52,863 bases of DNA from Streptomyces mexicanus (lineage in GTDB: Bacteria; Actinomycetota; Actinomycetes; Streptomycetales; Streptomycetaceae). The DNA lies in assembly GCF_902506575.1 (NCBI RefSeq), contig NZ_LR732544.1:776332-829194 (forward strand). The letters are read 5' to 3'. This document shows positions 1 through 8,985 of the stretch, piece by piece. The position numbers were made by a program, and so were the translations under genes. The notes below the pieces were generated by a model. It had not been told where the DNA came from. It made no database searches and saw only the letters and a list, made by a program, of their open reading frames with translations. Each line of letters opens with the position of its first letter. The first letter of the stretch is position 1.

Positions 1-83
1 GGGGGGGGGCGGGGGCGGGGGGGGGGGGGGGGGAGGGGGGGCGGCCGCCGCCGGGGGGGTGCGGGGGGGGGGGGGGGGGGGGG
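1..83. repeat. Poly-G low-complexity stretch at window edge
   Basis: Almost every base is G, with a few isolated C, A and T. No coding logic is visible, and the short ORFs that cross it read as glycine/arginine runs. It lies at the extreme end of the window. It may be a contig-end artefact (poly-G is a known failure mode of two-colour sequencing) or a real G-tract; the sequence alone cannot decide. Confidence 0.85.
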
Positions 84-194
84 TCTGGGGCGGGGGGCTC
101 ACCGCGGGCCGGCGGCGGGCAGGTGGCTCACCATCGGCCGGACGGCGGGCGGACGACACTCCCGGCCGGTGCTCCCGGCCGGCGCTCCTCCCGA

Positions 195-231
195 CCGGCG
201 CCCGGGGGAATGGCGACCCCCGGGGCGCCGG
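195..231 (-). terminator. GC-rich hairpin downstream of pgm
   Basis: CCGGCGCCCGGGGG (195-208) pairs with CCCCCGGGGCGCCGG (217-231) apart from one extra base in the right arm, around an 8-base loop. It sits 43 bases past the pgm stop codon. There is no clear U-tract, as is common for Streptomyces terminators. Confidence 0.55.
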
Positions 232-273
232 CCGCGGCCCGTCGGCGACGCCTCGGGGCGCTCGTCCGGGAGG

Positions 274-1914
<1,641 letters not shown>

Positions 1915-2154
1915 GGCACCTACTCCTCATGATTCGATCGCGTATCCGGTCGCGATCTCATCTTCCCCTCCCCGGGATCGGAAGGCGTCACCGACTCGGC
2001 AGCGGCGGCGACGGGCGAGGACGGCGCCCCGGCCGGGCGCCCCGCCCCCCTGTCCCGGGGCGCCGGACCGTCCGCCCGTCCCGCGGCGAGGTGCCACGCC
2101 GCAGGGTGCGCACGCGCCCCGCCCCCCGCCGCGGCCGACCGGGCGGGGACGGGG

Positions 2155-3201
2155 TCAGCGCGCGTCGCCCGGCCGGCCGCTCCACCCGCCGGGCACGCTG
2201 TCGGCGAGCGCCCCGCCGCCCAGCTGCTCGAAACGCTGCTGGACGTTGGCCGCGAAGGCCTGTGGCTCGGCGCCGGCGTGCCCCTGCGCGGTGGCGTTCA
2301 TCGCCACCGTGAGGACGCCCTTGAAGGGGGCGCTGGGCGAGGTCCGTACCGGTGTGCACAGGAAGTCGAAGTCCTGCGGCGCCGGGGAGTCGTACGTCCG
2401 CAGCGACACGCGGGACACGCTCGTGGGCCGGCCGGTGCGCAGCGCGTCGTCCATGGCGTCGAAGACGCCGACCTGGGCCAGACCGGGCAGCACCTGCCGA
2501 CCGAGGCTGAACTGCGGGACCATGCCGAAGGCCTGGCCCTGCCTGCCGTTGGCGTAGCGCAGCAGGTGGTCGGGGCCCTCGGTGAGCATGATCGGGAAGG
2601 GCGCGCCGTCGAACACCGCGAACAGCTCCTGCTGCTGGGCGAGCAGGCTGTCGCGCAGCTTGAACTCCGACAGCAGGGTCTCGGTGAGTTCCTGCATGCC
2701 CTGCCTCAGCTGGCGGTCCCAGCTACGGGGCTTGAAATCGGCCACGCAGACCGTGCCGAGAATCACGCCGGTGTTGTCGCGCAGCGGAGTACCCAGGTAG
2801 GAGCGCACGCCGAGGTCGTTGACCAGCGGATTGCCCTTGAAGCGCGGGTAGTCGAAGACGTCCTCGAGGGCGAGCTGGGACTGCTGGGCGACCACGTGGG
2901 GGCAGAAGCCGTAGTCGCCGGGGGCCTCCCGGGCGAGGTTGCTCAGGTCGAACGGGATGCCGCCGGAGGTGTCCACGGGGTCCTCGGGGGAGCCGGTGGG
3001 CACGAACATGCCGCGGAACATCTGCCGTTCGTCGTTGATGAAGTTGACCATGGCCAGGGGGGCCTGGGTGAAGGTGGCCGCGAGGCGCGCGACACGGTCG
3101 AAGGTCGCCTCCGCTTCGACCGCGTTGAGGTTGAGCATCCTCAGCCGGTGCGTCCGCTGCTCGCCCGCGGCCCGCTGCTGTTCGGTTGACAGGGGATCCA
3201 T
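2155..3201 (-). CDS. GAF- and PAS-like domain sensor protein
   Basis: A 348-residue soluble protein without membrane segments. Residues about 25-170 form a GAF domain (pattern ATFTQAPLAMVNFINDERQ, later SYLGTPLRDNTGVILGTVC). Residues about 185-300 look like a PAS domain (LFAVFDGAPFPIMLTEGPD...LLRYAN). No kinase, phosphatase, cyclase or DNA-binding output domain follows, so it is probably a signal-sensing partner or an orphan sensor; the ligand is unknown. No good ribosome binding site precedes the ATG at 3201, so translation may be leaderless or the start may be slightly off. A link to pgm is not supported beyond adjacency. Confidence 0.8.
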   Translation of the reverse strand: MDPLSTEQQRAAGEQRTHRLRMLNLNAVEAEATFDRVARLAATFTQAPLAMVNFINDERQMFRGMFVPTGSPEDPVDTSGGIPFDLSNLAREAPGDYGFCPHVVAQQSQLALEDVFDYPRFKGNPLVNDLGVRSYLGTPLRDNTGVILGTVCVADFKPRSWDRQLRQGMQELTETLLSEFKLRDSLLAQQQELFAVFDGAPFPIMLTEGPDHLLRYANGRQGQAFGMVPQFSLGRQVLPGLAQVGVFDAMDDALRTGRPTSVSRVSLRTYDSPAPQDFDFLCTPVRTSPSAPFKGVLTVAMNATAQGHAGAEPQAFAANVQQRFEQLGGGALADSVPGGWSGRPGDAR

Positions 3202-3954
3202 GAAGTCAGATCAAAGCAGAGATCCGGGCCGGGTGGATCACCCCTCCCGGTCATTCCGGTTTCGTCTGTCGCACCGTCAACGGTGCGGCCCTCGGGGTGA
3301 CTTGGTCGCCGCGCGTCACCGTTCCCCGGGTCGTAGCCGGTCATCGCCGGTCAGCGTGCTGATCCTTGCGTCTCCGTCCGGATCCCGGCGGCGGTGCCGG
3401 AGGTGCGCATTCGGTGAGTCTGTCCAAAGTCTTCGATGTTTCAACCCAGAGCGATCACTTCACGTCATTCTTGGACCCGGTGTCGTACCGAAACGATTTC
3501 CCATCCGACAATCATGCGGTGAACGCGTGGCCGAGATCGGCGGGTCCACCGCCGCTCGACCCGTCAATCGAATGTCAGTTCGTATATGAGGAGGGTGAGG
3601 CGGGTGCACGGTCCCCGGTCCGGGCCCGGGAAGCGGGCGCGACGAGACCGATGGCCCCGCCTCACAGGGTGGGTTTTACGCCACGCATCGCGCCGTCTGC
3701 CGTGACGATGCGCCGGTGGCCGAGCGGCCCGCCGTCGGCCTGAACCAGGCGCCCGTGACGGTGCGCGGCGGGCCGGCCGCACGAGGAGGCGCCCGCTCCA
3801 CCCGGTACGCGGGGATCTGTTCCGCCGGCGCGGGCCCGGGCCGGTGTGGCCTATGCCGCAGGCAGGTGCCGCGCGCGTGGGCCGAGGTGCGATGGGGCAA
3901 GGTCAACTACGCGACGGCGTAGGGACCGTGGCGATGTATGAACGGAGTTCTCTC
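3202..3954. other. 753-base region without a convincing gene
   Basis: Divergent region between the GAF/PAS gene and the KS gene, so it must hold promoters for both. A patch at about 3415-3590 is clearly less GC-rich than its surroundings, as regulatory DNA in Streptomyces often is. A strong Shine-Dalgarno-like GAGGAGGG lies at 3588-3595, but the reading frame after it is a 30-odd-residue arginine-rich peptide that I do not recognise. I see no tRNA, long repeat or conserved small gene. Confidence 0.5.
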
Positions 3955-5907
3955 ATGAACAGGTCCGACGTGGACACTCGGTCGGTCGCGGTGATCGGCA
4001 TGGCCTGCCGGCTGCCCGGTGCGTCCGCGCCCGACGAGCTGTGGGCCCTGCTGCGGGACGCGGTGGACGCCACCGGCGAGACCCCCCGCGACCGGTACGA
4101 CGTGGACGCCCTGCACTCCCCCGCCCCCCGGCAGGGGACGATAGCGGCCCGCCGCGGCGGATACCTGGAGCACGTGGCCGACTTCGACGCCGAGTTCTTC
4201 GGCATGTCCGCCACCGAGGCGACCGAACTCGACCCGCAGCAGCGGCTGCTGCTGATGACCGCCTGGGACGCTCTGGAGGACGCCGGGCAGCGCCCCGACC
4301 ACCTCGCGGGCAGCCGCTCCGCCGTCTTCGTCGGCAACACCCGCGCCGACCATCTCGAACTCGCCCTGCGCCGCGGACCGCAGGCGGTGACGGCGGCCCA
4401 GCTGAACAACTTCCGCTCCCTGCTGGCCGCGCGCCTGTCCCACTTCTTCGACCTGCGCGGCCCCAGCGTCGTCGTGGACACGGCCTGCTCGTCCTCCCTG
4501 GTCGCCGTCCACCAGGCCGTGCAGAGCCTGCGCGCCGGGGAGAGCCCGCTGGCGCTGGCCGCCGGCGTGAACCTGGCGCTGCGCCCCGACGAGGGACTGG
4601 TGCTCACCCACGCCGGCGCGATGGCCGGCGACGGGCGCTCGAAGTTCGGCGACGCGAGCGCGGACGGCTACTCCCCCAGCGACGCGGTGGCCGTCGTCGT
4701 CCTCAAGCGCCTGACGGACGCGCTCGCCGACGGCGACCGGATCCGCGCGGTCATCCGGGGCAGCGCCGTCGGCAACGACGGCCGCACCAGCGACAGCGTG
4801 CTCAACCCGTCCCTGCAGGGCCAGGTGGACGTGTTGCGCTGGGCGTACGAGGACGCCGGCGTGGACCCCGCCGAGGTGGACTACGTCGAGGCGCACGGCT
4901 CCGGTTCGCCCGCCCTCGACCCGCTGGAGCTGCGGGCGCTGGGCGAGGTGTGCGGCGCGGGCCGGCCCGCCGACCGGCCGCTGCTGGTCGGCTCGGTCAA
5001 GACCAACGTCGGGCACGCGGAGGCCGCCGGCGGCATGGCCGGCCTCATCAAGGCCGTGCTCTGCCTGGAACACGGCCAGATACCCGCCAGCCTGCACGTG
5101 GACACCCCCAACCCGGACGTCCCCTGGGACAGGCTGCCGCTGGTCCTTCCGGCCAAGCTGCAGGACCTGCCCACACTGGACCGGCCGGCCGTCGCCGGCG
5201 TCAGCGGACAGGGCTCCTCCGCCCTCAACGCCCACATCGTGCTCCGCCAGGCCGACACCCCGCGCGTGCCCGCCGCCCGGCCGGCGGACGGCGGGCCGTA
5301 CGTCCTGGCGATCTCCGCGCACAGCGAGGCCGCCCTGGCGGACCTGGCCGCCGCCTACGCCCGCTACCTGCGCCCGGGCGGCGCCGGGGAGGCGTACCCG
5401 CTGCGCGACATCTGCTACAGCGCGGCCACCCGGCGCACCCACCACCCGCACCGCCGAGCCGTCGTCGGCCGCACCCACGAGGAGCTCGCGGCGGCGCTCA
5501 CCGGCGCGCCGGGCATGGCCGGGCACCCGCTGTCGGCGGTCGCCGACCGCTACTGCGCGGGCGAGGAGCCGGCCTGGACGGCGGTGTTCGGCGAGCCGGG
5601 CCGCTACGTGCCGCTGCCCGGCTACCCGTGGCAGACGCGCCGGTACTGGCCCGGCGAGGAACCCCCCACCGCGGACGGCGACGGCGACGACCTGGCCGGC
5701 TGGGTCCTGCGGGAGCACGCCCGCACCGGCTTCGACGACGGCTCGGCGCTCACCGACATCGGCATCGACTCGCTGGCGAAGCTGCGCATCGTCGTGGAGC
5801 TGGCCAAGCGGTGCCGACAGGAGGTGGACCCGGAGGAGCTGGGCCGGCTGCGCACCGTCGGTGAGCTGCGGCAGTGGACGCGGACGCTGCAGGCGGCGGC
5901 CCGATGA
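3955..5907 (+). CDS. AT-less type I ketosynthase-ACP protein
   Basis: A 650-residue polyketide synthase-type protein. The KS domain (residues 9-435) has the active-site DTACSSS (Cys178), VEAHGSGS (His314) and KTNVGHAEAAGG (His354). A KS-to-AT linker follows (about 445-525), then directly a typical post-AT linker ending LPGYPWQTRRYW. The acyltransferase core with its GHSxG serine is absent. A short carrier domain closes the protein (DIGIDSLAKL, Ser606). KS loops are atypical: SPSDAV stands where GEGAG is usual, and GQGSSALNAHIVL where SSFGISGTNAH is usual. The start at 3955 has GGAG 7 bases upstream; an in-frame ATG at 3934 is less likely. The next gene overlaps it by ATGA, so the two are translationally coupled. 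Its extender unit must be loaded in trans, or the KS does other chemistry. Confidence 0.88.
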   Translation: MNRSDVDTRSVAVIGMACRLPGASAPDELWALLRDAVDATGETPRDRYDVDALHSPAPRQGTIAARRGGYLEHVADFDAEFFGMSATEATELDPQQRLLLMTAWDALEDAGQRPDHLAGSRSAVFVGNTRADHLELALRRGPQAVTAAQLNNFRSLLAARLSHFFDLRGPSVVVDTACSSSLVAVHQAVQSLRAGESPLALAAGVNLALRPDEGLVLTHAGAMAGDGRSKFGDASADGYSPSDAVAVVVLKRLTDALADGDRIRAVIRGSAVGNDGRTSDSVLNPSLQGQVDVLRWAYEDAGVDPAEVDYVEAHGSGSPALDPLELRALGEVCGAGRPADRPLLVGSVKTNVGHAEAAGGMAGLIKAVLCLEHGQIPASLHVDTPNPDVPWDRLPLVLPAKLQDLPTLDRPAVAGVSGQGSSALNAHIVLRQADTPRVPAARPADGGPYVLAISAHSEAALADLAAAYARYLRPGGAGEAYPLRDICYSAATRRTHHPHRRAVVGRTHEELAAALTGAPGMAGHPLSAVADRYCAGEEPAWTAVFGEPGRYVPLPGYPWQTRRYWPGEEPPTADGDGDDLAGWVLREHARTGFDDGSALTDIGIDSLAKLRIVVELAKRCRQEVDPEELGRLRTVGELRQWTRTLQAAAR

Positions 5908-7469
5908 GCACCGCGCACCACCTCTACGGGTACTTCGCCCGCTCGGCCGCCGCCCACCCCGACGAGCCGGCCCCGGAGGTCGGCGGGACCGTGCTGACCT
6001 ACGGCGCGCTGCGCGAGAGCGCCGGGCGCCCCGCCGAACGCCTGGTCACCGCGGCCGGCGGCACCCCGCCGCGCCGGGTCGGGCTGCTGGCGGCCCGCTC
6101 GGTGACCGCCTACGCCGGGTACCTGGCGATCCTGCGGGCCGGCGCGGCCGTCGTCCCCCTCAACCCCGAGCACCCGGCGGCCCGGACCGCCGGCATCGCC
6201 GCGGCGGCCGGCCTCGATCTGATCCTCGCCCAGTCCCCGGACACCGGCGGGGATCTCGGCGTGCCGGTCCACACGGCCGGGCCCGAGGAGCTGCGCGCCG
6301 CCGCGAGCGGCCCGGATCCCCGCACGGGCGGCGCGCGCCCCGCCCCGGACCGCGCCACGCCGCTGCGCCCGGTGGGCGCGGACGACATCGCCTACATCAT
6401 CTTCACCTCCGGTTCGACCGGTACGCCCAAGGGCGTCCCGGTGCGGCACCGCAACATCTGCGCCTACCTGGACCGGATCGCCGGCCGGTACGGCATCGGC
6501 CCGGGCAGCCGGCTCTCGCAGACCTTCGAGCTGACCTTCGACGGGTCCGTGCACGACCTGTTCGTCGCCTGGTCCCAGGGCGGCACGCTCGTGGTGCCCG
6601 AGCGCGGCCAGCTGCTGTCCCCGGTGGCGACGGTGAACAAGCTGCGGCTGACGCACTGGTTCTCGGTGCCGTCCCTGATCGGGTTCGCCTCCCGGCTGGG
6701 CACCCTGGCCCCCGGCAGCATGCCGACGCTGCGCTGGAGCGTCTTCGGCGGCGAGCCGCTCACCCTGCGGGCCGCCCGGGACTGGCAGGCCGCCGCACCC
6801 GGCAGCCGCCTGGAAGTCCTCTACGGCCCCACCGAACTGACCATCTCCTGCACCTCCTACCGCTTCCCCGAGGACGTGGCCGACTGGCCGCACACGCCCA
6901 ACGGGACGGCGCCCATCGGCACCGGCCACCCGGACCTGGACCTGGTGCTGCTGGACGAGGACGGCCGGCCGAGCGACACCGGCGAGCTGTGCGTGCGCGG
7001 CCCGCTGCGCTTCGCCGGCTACCTCGACCCCGCCCAGGACACCGGACGCTTCCTCACCGAGGACCACCGGCCGGCCGGTGACGGTCCGCCCGGAGAGAAG
7101 GACTGGTACCGCACCGGAGACCGGGTCACCGTGCGCGACGGCCTGCTGGTCCACCTGGGGCGCACCGACCACCAGGTCAAGATCCGCGGCCACCGGATCG
7201 AACTCGGCGAGATCGAGGCCGCGTTGCGGGCGCTGCCCGGGGTGCGCGACGCGGTCGCCGTCACCGTGCCGGCCGCCGACGGCGAGGCGGAACTGCGGGC
7301 CGCGGTCGGCGGCACCGGCCCCGCCGAGGCTCTCTACGCCGCGCTCGGCGAGCGGCTGCCGCCGTACATGATGCCCGCCCGGATCACGGTCCTGGACCAG
7401 CTGCCGCTCAACGCCAACGGCAAGCTCGACCGCCGGGCCCTGCTCGCGGAGCTGGAGCGCCCGCGCTGA
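5904..7469 (+). CDS. Free-standing amino-acid adenylation enzyme (AMP ligase)
   Basis: A 521-residue acyl-AMP-forming enzyme that would activate a carboxylate, probably an amino acid, for transfer to a carrier protein. Motifs run in order: A3 YIIFTSGSTGTPKGVP, the A4 region FELTFDGSVHDLF (with the Asp that usually contacts the alpha-amino group), A5 EVLYGPTELTISCT, A7 YRTGDRV, A8 GRTDHQVKIRGHRIELGEIE and A10 NANGKLDRR with the catalytic Lys. No carrier or condensation domain is attached. The overall pattern resembles DltA-like and prolyl-activating stand-alone domains, but the substrate is not readable with confidence. It overlaps the KS-ACP gene by ATGA. The KS-ACP's own carrier domain is the obvious partner, by inference. 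Confidence 0.88.
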   Translation: MSTAHHLYGYFARSAAAHPDEPAPEVGGTVLTYGALRESAGRPAERLVTAAGGTPPRRVGLLAARSVTAYAGYLAILRAGAAVVPLNPEHPAARTAGIAAAAGLDLILAQSPDTGGDLGVPVHTAGPEELRAAASGPDPRTGGARPAPDRATPLRPVGADDIAYIIFTSGSTGTPKGVPVRHRNICAYLDRIAGRYGIGPGSRLSQTFELTFDGSVHDLFVAWSQGGTLVVPERGQLLSPVATVNKLRLTHWFSVPSLIGFASRLGTLAPGSMPTLRWSVFGGEPLTLRAARDWQAAAPGSRLEVLYGPTELTISCTSYRFPEDVADWPHTPNGTAPIGTGHPDLDLVLLDEDGRPSDTGELCVRGPLRFAGYLDPAQDTGRFLTEDHRPAGDGPPGEKDWYRTGDRVTVRDGLLVHLGRTDHQVKIRGHRIELGEIEAALRALPGVRDAVAVTVPAADGEAELRAAVGGTGPAEALYAALGERLPPYMMPARITVLDQLPLNANGKLDRRALLAELERPR

Positions 7470-7540
7470 CGCGGGTCCGTCCGCCCTTCCCCGAGGACCC
7501 GCGACTCATCGATTCCCGACGTCTGTTGTGAGGCATGTGC

Positions 7541-8725
7541 ATGTACGACGCCATCGTGGTGGGAGCGCGCTGCGCCGGCGCGCCCACCGCCCTGCTGCTG
7601 GCCCGGGCCGGACACCGGGTGCTCCTGCTCGACAAGGCGGCGTACGGCTCCGACACGCTCTCCACGCACCTGATCCACCAGCCCGGTGTCGCCGCCCTCG
7701 CCCGCTGGGGCCTGCTGGAGCGGCTGCGCGCCACCGGCTGCCCGCCCATCGAGCGGGCGGTGTACGAGGTCGCCGACGTCCACATCGAGGGCTGCGCCCG
7801 GGGCGTGGAGGGGCAGCGCGCGGGGTTCGCCCCGCGGCGCCATGTGCTGGACGCCCTGCTGGTCGACGCGGCCGTCGCGGCCGGCGTCGAGTACCGCGAG
7901 CACTGCCGGGTGACGCACCTGCTGCGCGACGACACCGGCCGGGTGGCCGGCGTCGCGGCCGTCCACCGCGGCCGCGCCTTCACCGAACGCGCCCGCCTCG
8001 TGATCGGCGCGGACGGGATGCGCTCCACCGTCGCCCGGCTGGCGGCCGCCCCGTACACCGTGCAGGACCCCCGGCTGACCTGCGCCTACTACACGTACTG
8101 GCAGGACGTGCCCGCCGATCTGGAGCTGTACGAACGGCCCGGCGGCTGGGTGGCGACCGTGCCCACCCATGACGCGGCCACCCTCGTGCTGGCCTACTTC
8201 CCGCAGACCCGCTTCGCCGAGGTCCGCACCGACGCGCAGCGCGCCTACCGCGAGCAGATACGCCTGACCGCGCCCGCGCTGCACGACCGGCTGGCCGGGG
8301 CGAGGCCCGTGGAGCGCCTGCACGCCTGCGGCGACCAGCAGAACTTCTTCCGGCGGGCGGCGGGGGCCGGCTGGGTTCTCGTGGGCGACGCCGCCCACCA
8401 CAAGGACTCGATCACGGCCCGCGGCATCAGCGACGCGTTCGGGCAGGTGGAGGCGCTGGTGGAAGCGGTGTCCGGCACGCTGGACGGCGATCCCGCCCGC
8501 CTGGACGCCGCGCTGGGCCGGTTCGCCGAGGAGCAGCGGCGGCGGCTGCTGCCGGGCTACGAGGCGACCCTCGGCGCCGCCCGGCTCGACCCCCACGAGC
8601 AGCGGCTGTCCCTGCTGCGGGCGGTGCAGTCGGATGCCGAACTGACCGCGATCTACCTGGACATGGTGGCCGGTATCGTCTCCGCCGACGCCCTGTACAC
8701 ACCGCGGCTGCTCGCCCTGCTGTGA
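7541..8725 (+). CDS. FAD-dependent oxidoreductase / monooxygenase-like
   Basis: A 394-residue flavoprotein of the geranylgeranyl-reductase/aromatic-hydroxylase/halogenase superfamily. The N-terminal nucleotide fold reads VVGARCAGAPTALLLARAG, where the usual GxGxxG is GARCAG. The second FAD motif is present at GWVLVGDAAHHKDS. I see no halogenase WxWxIP signature. Start 7541 is chosen because GTGAGG (7528-7533) sits 7 bases upstream; the ATG at 7535 would leave only one base. It follows the adenylation gene by 71 bases on the same strand and probably belongs to the same transcript. A tailoring oxidation or reduction of the carrier-bound product is the natural guess. Confidence 0.82.
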   Translation: MYDAIVVGARCAGAPTALLLARAGHRVLLLDKAAYGSDTLSTHLIHQPGVAALARWGLLERLRATGCPPIERAVYEVADVHIEGCARGVEGQRAGFAPRRHVLDALLVDAAVAAGVEYREHCRVTHLLRDDTGRVAGVAAVHRGRAFTERARLVIGADGMRSTVARLAAAPYTVQDPRLTCAYYTYWQDVPADLELYERPGGWVATVPTHDAATLVLAYFPQTRFAEVRTDAQRAYREQIRLTAPALHDRLAGARPVERLHACGDQQNFFRRAAGAGWVLVGDAAHHKDSITARGISDAFGQVEALVEAVSGTLDGDPARLDAALGRFAEEQRRRLLPGYEATLGAARLDPHEQRLSLLRAVQSDAELTAIYLDMVAGIVSADALYTPRLLALL

Positions 8726-8835
8726 TCCGCGGTGCCACCCGCCCGGATGCCGCCCCGCGGCACCGGCCGGACGCGAACGGGGGCCACCGCCCCCCAACTC
8801 GGGCAAAGGTACAGGCCAGTTGCCCCGCATCGCAT

Positions 8836-8864
8836 ATGACGCTGCGCCATGATCCTGATAGCGT
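8836..8864 (+). promoter_or_regulatory. Candidate promoter for the conservon
   Basis: ATGACG (8836-8841), a 17-base spacer and TAGCGT (8859-8864) fit the vegetative Streptomyces -35/-10 pattern. They lie about 120 bases ahead of the cvnA start, in the gap after the FAD gene. Found by eye only. Confidence 0.4.
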
Positions 8865-8985
8865 GCAGCACGCGCCGACTTCGATCACGGTGAGCCACCA
8901 GGCCACGACGCGGGGATGGTCGGATGTCGCGCACTCCTGTCCGCACCGCTGCAACCGCTGCAACCGCTGCTGTACGAGGGATCAC

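Noticed and set aside
2278..3189. 303-codon plus-strand frame opposite the GAF/PAS gene
   Set aside because: It mirrors the real minus-strand gene and has no motif of its own.
3844..3954. Upstream extension of the KS-ACP reading frame
   Set aside because: The extra residues do not resemble a KS N-terminus, and a good ribosome binding site precedes the ATG at 3955.
7541..8725. Flavin-dependent halogenase
   Set aside because: The WxWxIP signature of tryptophan-type halogenases is missing, so only a general FAD oxidoreductase call is supported.
8948..8970. Short GCTGCAACC direct repeats ahead of cvnA
   Set aside because: Only two and a half 9-base units; too small to suggest more than slippage.
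8722..8985. Upstream extension of cvnA overlapping the FAD gene stop
   Set aside because: The translated stretch is Cys/Arg/His-rich with no similarity to CvnA; a promoter candidate and ribosome binding site support the start at 8986.
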